From a virus, in the IMG/VR virus record IMGVR_UViG_3300025732_000021, positions 57,868 to 121,867 of that record: a DNA stretch of 64,000 bases; one strand, given 5' to 3'. The translations under genes were made by a program, and so were the position numbers. Shown here piece after piece: positions 22,128 through 30,344 of this stretch. Below the pieces are notes generated by a model. The model was not told the origin of the DNA. It saw only the letters and a program-made list of their open reading frames with translations, and did not search any database. Each line of letters begins with the position of its first letter. Within the stretch, counting starts at the first letter, position 1.

Positions 22128-22335
22128 TTTTCTTTCCGTTCTGGTATTCGTCCCATACTGTTTTTCCTACTAGATCCCGTGAACAAGTTCCAGAAGGTTC
22201 ACAAACTGGTGGATTGCATTCCTTTGCTTCCCAGTTTGCTGGGTCTTGGCAAGGGTAACGATAAAAACCGCTATACCCACAGCCACTAAGACTTAATATA
22301 AGTATACACGATAGTAAAATATGACGAATTCTCAT
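22120..22335 (-). CDS. Small lipoprotein
   Basis: 71 residues with a lipoprotein signal: MRIRH, hydrophobic ILLSCILILS, then the lipobox LSGC at 16-19, so the mature protein should be acylated at Cys19 and anchored on the outer face of the membrane. The mature part has five further cysteines (including PVCEPSGTC) that could form disulphides outside the cell. Phage lipoproteins often block superinfection. A TATAAT box six bases before ATG implies a leaderless mRNA. Confidence 0.75.
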   Translation of the reverse strand: MRIRHILLSCILILSLSGCGYSGFYRYPCQDPANWEAKECNPPVCEPSGTCSRDLVGKTVWDEYQNGKKNG

Positions 22336-22341
22336 GTCAAC

Positions 22342-22350
22342 ATTATACCA
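22342..22350 (-). promoter_or_regulatory. Extended -10 promoter (TGGTATAAT-N6-ATG)
   Basis: Minus strand TGGTATAAT at 22350-22342, six bases from the ATG at 22335. Transcription seven bases after the box would begin at the ATG, so the lipoprotein mRNA should be leaderless. No -35 is needed for an extended -10. Confidence 0.55.
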
Positions 22351-22355
22351 ATTTA

Positions 22356-22565
22356 TTATTCTTTTTCTTCACGAAGCGGGATTGTAATAAGCCATATGGC
22401 TATTGATATTAATGTGGCTACCCCCACTACCTGCTGGGCGGTACCTGTAAGGGTAAGCCAAGCAATAAAGAAGCCAAGAATGGTAAATACCTGGGCTATG
22501 CTCTCAATAACAGCAGCCTTAAGCCACTTTAGTAAACCCTTAACTATCTTTTTAATCATGTTCAT
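22356..22565 (-). CDS. Small membrane protein (second holin candidate)
   Basis: 69 residues: an amphipathic basic N-terminus (MNMIKKIVKGLLKWLKA), then two hydrophobic spans (about 23-40 and 44-62) and a charged end (REEKE). Size and hairpin topology fit a class II-type holin, although it is one lipoprotein gene away from the endolysin. It starts one base after the stop of the Pro-rich surface protein gene. Confidence 0.6.
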   Translation of the reverse strand: MNMIKKIVKGLLKWLKAAVIESIAQVFTILGFFIAWLTLTGTAQQVVGVATLISIAIWLITIPLREEKE

Positions 22566-22566
22566 A

Positions 22567-24201
22567 TTATAACCTCCTTAGTGACATAACTGAACTAACA
22601 ATATTCCCTACCAAAATAACAGGAATAACTACTTCCTGAACCTTTTCTCTTTGATCATCTGTCATATCCTTACCCCATTCTGTAGGACTTAATAACTTTT
22701 CAAAGTCTATATCTATTAGTACTCCAAGTGGATCAGCCAAAAATGCTTCTGTTTGTATTTCTGTAATTGCATCTGCTAATGTATAAGGCATTGGAGCATT
22801 TTGATTTTGTGCTGCTTTATCCGTAAATTGAACTACGGCTGCTGCAACTGCAGGGTTTTCTTTTGCTATCTCTGCTATCAGTGCTACTTCTTCTGTTTTA
22901 ATACCCAAATCTTTTGCCAATTCTTTTGACTGCCCTGGATTTAATTCAGTTAAAAATGTTGATACTGCTGACATTAATTTAGCATCATTAACACTAATTA
23001 GTTTGTTTAACTTTTTAAGTTCCTCGTCAGAAATAGGATCGCTATCTGTGTTATTATTATCTGGTGTTACTACAAGATCTTCGTCAACAGGTTGCTCAGG
23101 TTCAGGTTCTGGGCTTGGATCTGTATCCTCTGGCTGAGATGAAGGCTCTTGTGAAGGTTCTGGAGTTGGATCAGTCTCTTCGTTCTCCCCATTTGTGGTA
23201 TCAGGACTTGGAGTTGGATTGGGATCGTCTGGTTGAGTTTGCTCATCATCTGGCCAACGGGGATCGTCTGGTGTAATAACTTCTGGGTCAACTTCAATAT
23301 CAGGGTCAGGCAAATCAGGGTTTTCTGTAGAGTCAGGAGTAGGATCAACAGATGGTTCTGGATCAACAGATGGCTCTGGATCTGGTGTAGTTACAGTAGA
23401 ACCATCACTATTAATGGAAGCAATAAGGCTATTTAAATCAGCAATATCACTAGCAAGTTGTGCTGCCTCTGCTACTTGTGCTTGCTGTTCTTCAGCCGTT
23501 ATAGGCGTTTGTGAGGGCGTTGGAGTTGGAGTAGGGGTAGGGCTTAGGGTTGGATCTGGAATAGGCTCTGGAGCCAATGTAGGCGTTGGGCTTCCAGCCT
23601 GCACCTGTGTTGCCCCCCAAGCCTCAAGGGAAACTATAGATCCATCATGTAGACGAACACCTGTTCTAAGATTATTATATTCTGGCCCTTGATAACTATA
23701 GGATACTGCAAGACTGCCTGTATTAGTAATGGCAACTAATATATTTACAGTACTTGGCTGTGCTCCATAATTGCCATATGGAACCATATTAAGATTTAAC
23801 TGAAAACCACCTTCTGAATAATAAATATCCAAACCAGATGTCCCACTTGCTCCTGGAAACCAATCCATAGAATATAGGGAAATAGATGGTGTGGATGGGT
23901 AAGTCCAATATGTACCATCAGGTTGACCAAATGTAATTACTGAGTTAGTTGTTGCATAAATGTTTTCATACTGTACCCCGTCAAAAGTCACGGTAGTTGC
24001 AATTGGAATTTGATAAGAAACATCATCACCAGAACATGTATCCATTGTATGAACTGTTGGTTCTGCATCACCTTCGTATGCTGCTGCTATAGTTTGTGAT
24101 TGTATAAAATTAATGCATGTTGCGTTTGCATTTTCTGGAAGCCAAAGATTGAATCCAAATGCTAATAAACTTGCTGATAATATTCTGATTAATTTTTTAA
24201 T
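22567..24201 (-). CDS. Secreted Pro/Thr/Glu-rich surface protein, probable ATT start
   Basis: The frame is open upstream of the first ATG (24045) for 52 more codons that encode a good signal peptide: KKLIRILSASLLAFGFNL then PENANA-T. No ATG, GTG or TTG lies before it; an ATT at 24201 directly follows AAAGGAAA within GGAGGAAGAAAGG, so I choose ATT. The 544-residue protein has a beta-rich domain (about 53-200), a long disordered region of PTPTPTPTPSQTP and acidic Pro repeats (PEPSVDPEPSVDP), a helical part and a C-terminal hydrophobic span (VIPVILVGNIVSSVM) ending in RRL: a wall- or membrane-anchored stalk protein. Confidence 0.7.
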   Translation of the reverse strand: MKKLIRILSASLLAFGFNLWLPENANATCINFIQSQTIAAAYEGDAEPTVHTMDTCSGDDVSYQIPIATTVTFDGVQYENIYATTNSVITFGQPDGTYWTYPSTPSISLYSMDWFPGASGTSGLDIYYSEGGFQLNLNMVPYGNYGAQPSTVNILVAITNTGSLAVSYSYQGPEYNNLRTGVRLHDGSIVSLEAWGATQVQAGSPTPTLAPEPIPDPTLSPTPTPTPTPSQTPITAEEQQAQVAEAAQLASDIADLNSLIASINSDGSTVTTPDPEPSVDPEPSVDPTPDSTENPDLPDPDIEVDPEVITPDDPRWPDDEQTQPDDPNPTPSPDTTNGENEETDPTPEPSQEPSSQPEDTDPSPEPEPEQPVDEDLVVTPDNNNTDSDPISDEELKKLNKLISVNDAKLMSAVSTFLTELNPGQSKELAKDLGIKTEEVALIAEIAKENPAVAAAVVQFTDKAAQNQNAPMPYTLADAITEIQTEAFLADPLGVLIDIDFEKLLSPTEWGKDMTDDQREKVQEVVIPVILVGNIVSSVMSLRRL

Positions 24202-24232
24202 TTTCCTTTCTTCCTCCAGTTATAATAAGATT

Positions 24233-24241
24233 ATTATAACA
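24233..24241 (-). promoter_or_regulatory. Extended -10 promoter (TGTTATAAT)
   Basis: Minus strand TGTTATAAT at 24241-24233, just after the terminator of the upstream gene and about 32 bases before the ATT start at 24201. It would give the surface protein independent transcription. Confidence 0.45.
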
Positions 24242-24251
24242 TTATATTAAA

Positions 24252-24282
24252 ACAAAAAAAGGCGTAGAAATTAATCTACGCC
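24252..24282 (-). terminator. Rho-independent terminator of the surface-protein moron
   Basis: Perfect 8-bp stem: GGCGTAGA (24261-24268) with TCTACGCC (24275-24282), a six-base loop, followed on the minus strand by TTTTTTTGTTTT. It ends the gene at 24302-25450. Confidence 0.9.
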
Positions 24283-24301
24283 CTTAATGTTTAAGTTTTA
24301 A

Positions 24302-25450
24302 TTACTTAAGTGTGGCAACCTTAGCCTTTGGATTAGCCTTGTTCCACTTTGCAGCAAGAGAATTAAATGCCTTCTTGATTGCAGCGAGTGCAACATCATT
24401 GTCAGCCTTTACCTTTGCAAGTTCTACAGCGTGTGCAGCAGTTGCATCAGCAAGAGCCTTATCAGCAGCAGCCTTTGCAGTTACAGCATCAGCCTTTAAC
24501 TTAGCAACTTCAGCATTAGCCTTAACAAGTTCTGCAGCAGCAGTGATTGCAGCAGCAGCAGCCTTGTCTTGTTCTGCCTTTACAGCAGCAGCAAGAGCAG
24601 CAGCAGCAGTAGTTGCATCAGCAGCACGAGCAGCCTTTTCTGCAGCAAGCGCAGCATTAGCAACAGCAAGTGCAGATGAAAGATCAGACACTGTTACGAT
24701 TGCAGTCTGTGAAGTTGTAGCCAACTTAATTGTTGGAACTGATGTAGGTGCAGTAATAGATGCACCGACAGCAACGCTTCCAGCAGTTGCAGGAAGTGTA
24801 ATATCTGATGTGTAACGACCTGTTACAAGAGCATCAGCAGTTACTGTTCCAGCAGTTGCGCCACCAAGAGTAGTTACTGTCACTGTATCAGCAACAGCGT
24901 TTCCAAAGATATCTGCAACATCAAAAGTTGCTGTTACCTTACCAGAAATGTTTCCTGAAGCAGGAATTGACATCTTAAGATCGTATGCAGGACCTGCAAC
25001 ACCCTTAAGATAGATTGTTGTTGCTGCACCAGTTACAGAAACTGTAACAGCAGAAGCAGCAGTTGTAGTTGTATATGCATATACAGTCGCTGTTGTTGAA
25101 GCAGGTGTGACTGTGATTGATGAGGATCCAGCAGATGCATTAACTGTTGAACCAATTGCAGAGACGAGGCGTGTATTTGCACCTACTGCTGTAAATGTCA
25201 CTGGTGTTCCAGCAACTACAGTTGCAGTAAGAAGCAATGCTTCGTTGTTTGTTACAGTTGTGGTATCTGCAACGCTTACTACGTTATCAGAAGGAACCTT
25301 AACTGTGAATGGTGAGGCTGCAGTACCTGCGCCAGAAATTTCTGTTGTTACGTCTACAGAAACGGTATTGGCACTTGCAGGTGTCACTACTAATGTGCCC
25401 AGTGTCATGGCTGCAACCACGGCAAGAGCGATCTTCTTAAATGAATTCAT
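24302..25450 (-). CDS. Secreted host-like surface protein with Ala-rich coiled coil
   Basis: 382 residues from the ATG at 25450 (AAGGAG six bases before). Signal peptide MNSFKKIALAVVAAMTLGTL..TPASA, then a Thr/Ala/Val-rich beta region (about 28-235) that may hold Ig-like repeats, and a C-terminal coiled coil of Ala, Lys, Glu and Asp (about 240-370) ending KWNKANPKAKV. The signal and the ending resemble secreted coiled-coil proteins of acI Actinobacteria (from memory). Base composition is much richer in GC and GCA/GCAGCA codons than the neighbours, consistent with recent capture from a host. It has its own promoter and terminator, as a moron gene does. Confidence 0.7.
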   Translation of the reverse strand: MNSFKKIALAVVAAMTLGTLVVTPASANTVSVDVTTEISGAGTAASPFTVKVPSDNVVSVADTTTVTNNEALLLTATVVAGTPVTFTAVGANTRLVSAIGSTVNASAGSSSITVTPASTTATVYAYTTTTAASAVTVSVTGAATTIYLKGVAGPAYDLKMSIPASGNISGKVTATFDVADIFGNAVADTVTVTTLGGATAGTVTADALVTGRYTSDITLPATAGSVAVGASITAPTSVPTIKLATTSQTAIVTVSDLSSALAVANAALAAEKAARAADATTAAAALAAAVKAEQDKAAAAAITAAAELVKANAEVAKLKADAVTAKAAADKALADATAAHAVELAKVKADNDVALAAIKKAFNSLAAKWNKANPKAKVATLK

Positions 25451-25476
25451 TTTTCTCCTTTTATTATTCATTTGGC

Positions 25477-27261
25477 TTATATTGTTTTTAGTCTATCCAA
25501 ATAGTTATTTATTTGTTCTATTTGACTAGGTTTATATTGTATCACGTTCTCAGGGAGCGTGTCAACTCTACGTGGTTTATCTTTAAAGGTATGAACTTCA
25601 ACTTCAAGGTTTTGATCTCTTGGTGTATAAGAAATAGCACCAAAAATAGAACCACACACAGCATCTGCTAAGTCTTTTGACAGTTTCCTGGGGTGATCTA
25701 CCTTATCTGTTTTTGTAATTTTAAGTTCTGTTAACTCTTCAAACAAAAGTTCTACAGCAGGCATAGCCAATCTTTCTTCATATACAAGCATAGCCATATC
25801 TTCATAATGTTTTTTTGCTACAGATACAGTTTCTGTCCTCATCCCAACAGCCTGTAATTCGTTTTGAATATCGAATGATTGCCATCGGTCAAATGTCACT
25901 AATCCAATATTAAACCCTATTCTACGTAAATTTTGAATCCATTGTTTTACTTCGGATAAGTTTACTGGCCCTTCTATTCTTGGTTCCCACCAAGCAACGG
26001 CATCTACTACTACAACTGGAGATATTTGTTCATAATCTTTAATTACCTGAACGTTTACCCATTTCTCTACATGTGCAATTGCGACAGCACACTTGTCATG
26101 TTTTTGAGCAAGGTCAGCATGAACATAATAAACTTTTTCTGGATCTGGTTTAAACCCTGCATCAAATCTTCTAAAATTATCCAATGGGTTTCTAATAGTC
26201 ATACATGCTCTTACCTTATCAGCCTGTTTAAAAAATGCATCTGATGCATATGTAGGAACACATGCAAAACGCATCATTGCATCACCAAGATCTGTCATAA
26301 ATGCAATTTTAAAATCATCAACTTTTCTTGTAGGATTAACTTCCCACGTTGCTCTTTTTAATGCAAATACTCCAGGATATTTATATGATTTAATTTCATC
26401 ATAATCCCAAGTAATTTCAAACCAATTATCTTTATCATCTTCTGGAAGTAATGGATTAATAATAAATCTATGTGTTTTTGCTATAGTTTCTTTTTCTGCA
26501 ATCACAGCATCATATCTTTCAGAAATAAAGTCACCATTAAAACGTGGAAAAGATAGAAGAACTACTTTGCCAAGATCAGGGAAACGAGAATCCACAGATC
26601 CACGAAATGCCTTGTATATATTATCTGCTGTTTTACCTTGCTCATTACCGCTTTGTAATTCTGTTGCAAATCCAGAAATCTCATCAAGAACTGCCAGCAA
26701 AAGATTTAAACCCTCATGAGATTCTTTTTCTGAATGTCCAGAGTAAACTGTTATTGATTTATTAAAACTAATAGAAGAAACCTTTGCTTCATATTTTCCA
26801 GCAAACCACGGAGACTTTTCAATTTTAGTTGCAAATCCTTTAAAGAAAACGTTTTTAGCCTGTTGAGCATTAATAGCAACGTTAATAAGATCTATGGCAT
26901 CTCCACTGGGTTTACCGAAATATCTTGCTGGATCCTTAAGGCATAGTAACTTATACACAATGTAAGCACAAGCAACAGTAGAAGTAAAATCTTTTCCACT
27001 ACCCTTGCCAAGTTGAAGAATGATTTCATTTTTAGTATATTTATTATAATAGTCAGCACCTTCTTTATCACCCATTATTCTTTGTAAGTCTTCTTGTTTA
27101 TATATCTGACTCATTGCTTCAACAATATCGTATTGTGCATCTGACAATGGTGGTTGACCTAAATAGTCTGGAGACTCAACAAATGTTTTTACATCAACAG
27201 GAATCTCTTCAAAATGATTATCCTTTAATGCTTCTAAAAAATCATCAAACATCGTGGACAA
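25477..27261 (-). CDS. terL: Terminase large subunit
   Basis: 594 residues. ATPase: QLGKGSGKDF is the Walker A loop (about 83-92) and LLLAVLDEISGF the Walker B Asp-Glu. C-terminal RNase H-fold nuclease: YYVHADLAQKHD gives the first Asp, VTFDRWQSFD the second and KDLADAVCGS the last. The protein translocates and cuts concatemeric DNA at the portal. The start is the TTG at 27261, eight bases after GAGGT; an ATG three codons later is the alternative. It overlaps the small subunit by 17 bases. The usual neighbour portal gene is not adjacent: the head genes lie beyond the right edge. Confidence 0.9.
   Translation of the reverse strand: MSTMFDDFLEALKDNHFEEIPVDVKTFVESPDYLGQPPLSDAQYDIVEAMSQIYKQEDLQRIMGDKEGADYYNKYTKNEIILQLGKGSGKDFTSTVACAYIVYKLLCLKDPARYFGKPSGDAIDLINVAINAQQAKNVFFKGFATKIEKSPWFAGKYEAKVSSISFNKSITVYSGHSEKESHEGLNLLLAVLDEISGFATELQSGNEQGKTADNIYKAFRGSVDSRFPDLGKVVLLSFPRFNGDFISERYDAVIAEKETIAKTHRFIINPLLPEDDKDNWFEITWDYDEIKSYKYPGVFALKRATWEVNPTRKVDDFKIAFMTDLGDAMMRFACVPTYASDAFFKQADKVRACMTIRNPLDNFRRFDAGFKPDPEKVYYVHADLAQKHDKCAVAIAHVEKWVNVQVIKDYEQISPVVVVDAVAWWEPRIEGPVNLSEVKQWIQNLRRIGFNIGLVTFDRWQSFDIQNELQAVGMRTETVSVAKKHYEDMAMLVYEERLAMPAVELLFEELTELKITKTDKVDHPRKLSKDLADAVCGSIFGAISYTPRDQNLEVEVHTFKDKPRRVDTLPENVIQYKPSQIEQINNYLDRLKTI
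25536..25565 (-). promoter_or_regulatory. Promoter TTGACA-N18-TACAAT (extended -10) for the surface-protein gene
   Basis: Minus strand: TTGACA (25565-25560), 18 bases, TACAAT (25541-25536), with TG before the -10. It lies in the last codons of terL, about 85 bases upstream of the start at 25450, and has no other gene to serve. Confidence 0.6.
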
Positions 27262-27778
27262 TTGTAATTACCTCATCTTTTTTAGCAATGTCTGAAAGTC
27301 TACGCATGATCTCATCACGAATTTCTGGATACTCAGAAGCAATATCTCGTAATATACTCATCAAAACTTCTTGCTTTTTTTCTATTTCTAACATTTCTTC
27401 TGCTAATTCTTTATTTTCAAGTAGGCCTGCTTTTTGCAACATATCAATTCTTTTAGATTCAATATCCATAACTAACTTTATTGCTGCGGTCTTTGCGCTT
27501 AAATTATTAGTTAATGATGCTTCATCAATAACTTCATATGATTTACTAATAAGTTTATTATAGTGTGTATCAGCAGTAGCCAATGCTTCTTTTGCACGGG
27601 CACGAATGGCATCATTTGCAGACACCATAACTTTCCATTCATTGATATGCTGGACTACACGAGTACGTGGTATAGAAAGATCTTTAGAAATTTTAGTAGC
27701 ATCATTTCCCTTTAGATATTCTCCTACTACTATATTTATTTCATCTAAATGTTTAATTAAGTCTTCTTCAGTCGACAT
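27245..27778 (-). CDS. terS: Probable terminase small subunit (HTH DNA-binding)
   Basis: 177 residues directly before terL. The N-terminus has a helix-turn-helix (about 19-46): VVGEYLKGNDATKISKDL then IPRTRVVQHINEW, a homeodomain-like pattern. The remainder is helical, with long Glu/Lys-rich coiled coils (about 90-160), suited to ring oligomerisation. The combination and the position fit TerS, which recognises the packaging start site. Identity rests on location and fold, not sequence similarity. Confidence 0.7.
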   Translation of the reverse strand: MSTEEDLIKHLDEINIVVGEYLKGNDATKISKDLSIPRTRVVQHINEWKVMVSANDAIRARAKEALATADTHYNKLISKSYEVIDEASLTNNLSAKTAAIKLVMDIESKRIDMLQKAGLLENKELAEEMLEIEKKQEVLMSILRDIASEYPEIRDEIMRRLSDIAKKDEVITIVHDV

Positions 27779-28124
27779 GTCCGTATGCTTCCTGCATTTT
27801 TAACTCTTTTGCCTTTGCTATTTTTAATAAAACAAGGTATCCAATAAGATCGTCAATATCGTTATCACCAACATACTCTGTGCCACGCATTATCCTACTT
27901 AACTTATCGTCTATACGTACATGTAATTGTTCTCTTGCATCAGCCCTGCTAAAAACACGAACTGGCTCTAATGCGGAATTACCATATGCTATATTTTTTT
28001 TAATAAGCATATGTGCAATTTCATGACAAGACTCATATATTTCTTTACCTGCAGATGTACCTACTGTTAGTAAATATAAATCATCACATCTAAAATTATC
28101 AATATCTGGAAATACTGGATTCAT
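27768..28124 (-). CDS. DUF1599-like nucleotide-modification-associated protein
   Basis: 118 residues. MLIKKNIAYGNSALEPVRVFSRADAREQLHVRIDDKLSRIMRG and DIDDLIGYLVLLKIAKA match the all-alpha DUF1599 (Nmad1) family, where the KNxxYGNS, RIDDKLxR and DLIGYL blocks are conserved, probably as an NTP-binding site related to MazG-like pyrophosphatases. It is called nucleotide-modification-associated because it often occurs in phage clusters for modified bases. The start overlaps the HTH gene by 4 bases. Confidence 0.8.
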   Translation of the reverse strand: MNPVFPDIDNFRCDDLYLLTVGTSAGKEIYESCHEIAHMLIKKNIAYGNSALEPVRVFSRADAREQLHVRIDDKLSRIMRGTEYVGDNDIDDLIGYLVLLKIAKAKELKMQEAYGHVD

Positions 28125-28276
28125 CGTTTTGATTTCCTCAATCCAAATTTAGCAAGATATACGTATACTGTTTCCACTGTAACACCACACTCCTTTGCTA
28201 TGGCTTCTGGAGATTTTTTATCAACATGATATCTCTTTTTTAGCCATAGTTCGTTTGTATATAGTTTAGCACCCAT
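28121..28276 (-). CDS. Small helix-turn-helix protein
   Basis: 51 residues from the ATG at 28276, preceded by AGGA six bases away; an earlier ATG at 28306 would overlap the resolvase. The sequence WLKKRYHVDKKSPEAIAKECGVTVETVYVYLAKFGLRKS is a classic helix-turn-helix (SPEAIAKECGVT as the first helix and turn, VYVYLAKFGL the recognition helix), found in DNA-binding domains of homing nucleases and small regulators. Alone it may be a regulator or nuclease accessory. Confidence 0.68.
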   Translation of the reverse strand: MGAKLYTNELWLKKRYHVDKKSPEAIAKECGVTVETVYVYLAKFGLRKSKR

Positions 28277-28287
28277 AATATATCCTG

Positions 28288-28887
28288 TCAAATTGCCTTT
28301 TCCCAATTATTTATAGCCCAGTGACCTATTCCTGCTGAGTCTGCAACATCATTGTCTGTTATTTTTTTATCATAAATAACATCTAATAATTTAATGGTTC
28401 TTTGTTTTCTAAAGTCTCTTTCATATGTTTTATACCATGATGATGATTTTCCTGGATTAGCGGATCTAATATTTAACTGTTCTTCTTTAGTTAATTTTTT
28501 ATTTCCTAAGTAAGACTGCCATGTTATTGGAGAAACCTTACCAATAATTTTAATACCAGCCAGCCCAGCACCGCCTATTATCGCACCTTGAACAAGAGCA
28601 AGGTCTGCTGCAGTTTTTGGAGAATTCATAAAAACAGTATGCTCAATAATTATTGCTTCAACTAAGTTATAATGGTCAAATAATGCTTTTGTTTTTTTAT
28701 TTGCATCTATAACTTTTTGATAGATATCTTTACCTTTAAATTCTATTTTTCCATGTTCTGATAAGTTTTTATATGAGTAAATTGTAAATGCTAAACTTGT
28801 AGTGCTTGCGTCTATTGCACAAATAACTCCTGGCTGACTAGATAAATCATCTCTAAAATATCTATCTGTCTCTAAAGCCTTAGCCAT
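28288..28887 (-). CDS. RuvC-like Holliday junction resolvase
   Basis: 199 residues of RNase H-like fold. Active-site acids in order: Asp in VICAIDASTTS (first strand), Glu in IIIEHTVF (third strand) and Asp pair in ITDNDVADSAGIGHWA at the C-terminus, as in RuvC. The middle includes LALVQGAIIGG, a helix common to RuvC members. It resolves branched DNA before packaging. Overlaps the zinc-finger gene by 8 bases. Confidence 0.8.
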   Translation of the reverse strand: MAKALETDRYFRDDLSSQPGVICAIDASTTSLAFTIYSYKNLSEHGKIEFKGKDIYQKVIDANKKTKALFDHYNLVEAIIIEHTVFMNSPKTAADLALVQGAIIGGAGLAGIKIIGKVSPITWQSYLGNKKLTKEEQLNIRSANPGKSSSWYKTYERDFRKQRTIKLLDVIYDKKITDNDVADSAGIGHWAINNWEKAI

Positions 28888-29158
28888 TTGATAATCCTTT
28901 AATTTGTTTTATTGCTTTTTTAACGTCATTTGGATTAACAGAACAATTATTACATAACAAATCATCATTATATATTGATAACTTTGATCCACATTTTTTG
29001 CATAATCTATTTCTGCCTTTTCTTTTTTGTCTTCTAGTCTGAATATATCTTTGACTTATTTTTTCTTTTGTAGCAGATTCCCTGCATTCTGGAGAACAAT
29101 AAATCTGATAAGAAACTGTTGGCTCAAAAGTATGATCGCACCAATTACAACTTTTCAT
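28880..29158 (-). CDS. Double zinc-finger protein
   Basis: 92 residues. Two putative knuckles: CNWCDHTF..CSPECRES near the N-terminus (C-x2-C and C-x3-C, as in MYM/HNH-like or DUF2116-like zinc fingers) and LCKKCGSKL..LLCNNCSVN (C-x2-C twice) in the middle, separated by a strongly basic segment with RRQKRKGRN. It could bind nucleic acid near the resolvase and the nuclease. Overlaps the nuclease stop by 14 bases. Confidence 0.7.
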   Translation of the reverse strand: MKSCNWCDHTFEPTVSYQIYCSPECRESATKEKISQRYIQTRRQKRKGRNRLCKKCGSKLSIYNDDLLCNNCSVNPNDVKKAIKQIKGLSNG

Positions 29159-30005
29159 CTTCTAGCAACTCCAGAGGTTTAATTTTAATTACCCCTGTCT
29201 CTGCTTCAGCACATGCTTTTTGAATAGGACAAACTTTGCATATTTTAGAATTAGATCTGTAGGGTTTTTGTGGTAACTCCTGCTTTTTCCAACTTGCATA
29301 TACATCTTTCATCCAATCAAATGCCTGGTCTACCCACCGACGGAAATGATCGTTCATTACAACTGGCAAGGTTAATAGTTCATGATTATTTTTGTTCTCA
29401 TAAATCATTACACCCTTATCCACTTTCCATACCCTCATATAAATTAATAGTTGCATAAGATGACCCATCTTAGGCTTCTTACTATTCTTTTTATATTCAA
29501 AACCTTCATTAGTGATAGTTTTAATTTCACCAATAACTCGCTCATTATTAATATTAAGCATAACATCGCCATAACCATCAAATGGTGGATTTTCTAAACT
29601 TACTCTAAACTCCATTGAAGGATGTGTTTGTTTATTATACTTTCTTGGAACTGGATCCATAACCATGTCTTTATCAAGCAACCCAGAAGCCTCTATTGCT
29701 TCTTGTATTCTTTCATGACCCAAAGTTCCATTTGTTCTGTTTGCAACACCATATGCATCTGAGTTATCATGAAATACTGCTCCATCAAATGCTAGATACC
29801 AATATCTTGGACATTCACCAGCACCATAAGTTAAGCCAGATGCAGAAAAATTAGTCTTTTTACTAAACTTAGGTTTAGTTTTAGTTAAATATCCAGACTG
29901 TATTTTTTCAATTAAACCATCAATAAAAGACATATCTTCTAGATCTTTTGCTGTTTTATTTATTTTTGAATCTTTAATCATTACTTCTTTTAATAAATTT
30001 TTCAT
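29145..30005 (-). CDS. Cas4/RecB-like PD-(D/E)XK nuclease with Fe-S cluster
   Basis: 286 residues. Core: GYGDVMLNI (Asp), VIGEIKTIT (E-x-K) and HLMQLLIYM (QxxxY-like helix). Cysteines: ECPRYWYLAF near the start of the domain and CKVCPIQKAC (C-x2-C-x5-C) at the end, the four-cysteine [4Fe-4S] pattern of Cas4 and AddB/RecB-type exonucleases. It probably resects DNA in recombination-dependent replication with RecA and RuvC-like neighbours. There is no CRISPR array, so a phage exonuclease role is likelier than spacer acquisition. Confidence 0.82.
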   Translation of the reverse strand: MKNLLKEVMIKDSKINKTAKDLEDMSFIDGLIEKIQSGYLTKTKPKFSKKTNFSASGLTYGAGECPRYWYLAFDGAVFHDNSDAYGVANRTNGTLGHERIQEAIEASGLLDKDMVMDPVPRKYNKQTHPSMEFRVSLENPPFDGYGDVMLNINNERVIGEIKTITNEGFEYKKNSKKPKMGHLMQLLIYMRVWKVDKGVMIYENKNNHELLTLPVVMNDHFRRWVDQAFDWMKDVYASWKKQELPQKPYRSNSKICKVCPIQKACAEAETGVIKIKPLELLEDEKL

Positions 30006-30025
30006 TGTTATCCTTTGTTTATACT

Positions 30026-30034
30026 ATTATAGCA
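30026..30034 (-). promoter_or_regulatory. Extended -10 promoter (TGCTATAAT)
   Basis: Minus strand TGCTATAAT at 30034-30026, about 20 bases before the nuclease start at 30005, with AAGGA in between for ribosome binding. It sits in one of the few real gaps in this region. Confidence 0.5.
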
Positions 30035-30038
30035 GGTA

Positions 30039-30344
30039 TCATCTAGTTATATATTTAAGTGCAGATACAAGATTATTTATAGATTCTGCAGCAGTATAAT
30101 AAAGGTTCTTTTTGCCTCTATTAGATTTATCTACATTTGCCATCCAAGTGGCTCTTAATGCCATCTTAGATGCTATTGCTTGTAATCTAACTATCTCTAA
30201 AGTTGCAACATTCATAGGAATATCTGGTTTTAGTATTAACTTTGCAATTGTAGTTAATGCAACAGTAAACTCTTCATCTTCCATATATTCTGCGATTTCT
30301 GAAAGACCATTAATCATTTCTAGTGTAGTTTGTTGTTGTTCCAT
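30039..30344 (-). CDS. Small helical protein of unknown function
   Basis: 101 residues, almost wholly helical in pattern, with Met/Leu/Ala-rich segments (e.g. LEMINGLSEIAEYMEDEEF) and a basic stretch (DKSNRGKKN). No signal peptide or cysteine motif. The start overlaps the oxygenase-like gene stop in a TAATG-type junction, so it is in the same operon. Confidence 0.55.
   Translation of the reverse strand: MEQQQTTLEMINGLSEIAEYMEDEEFTVALTTIAKLILKPDIPMNVATLEIVRLQAIASKMALRATWMANVDKSNRGKKNLYYTAAESINNLVSALKYITR

Noticed and set aside
24312-25529. Long open frames on the plus strand opposite the Ala-rich surface protein
   Set aside because: They are Ala/Ser/Val-rich shadows caused by the repeated GCA codons of the real gene, without ribosome sites or recognisable products.
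29145-30005. Cas4 as part of a CRISPR adaptation module
   Set aside because: No cas1, cas2 or repeats nearby. Neighbours are RuvC-like and terminase genes, so a phage recombination nuclease is the better reading.
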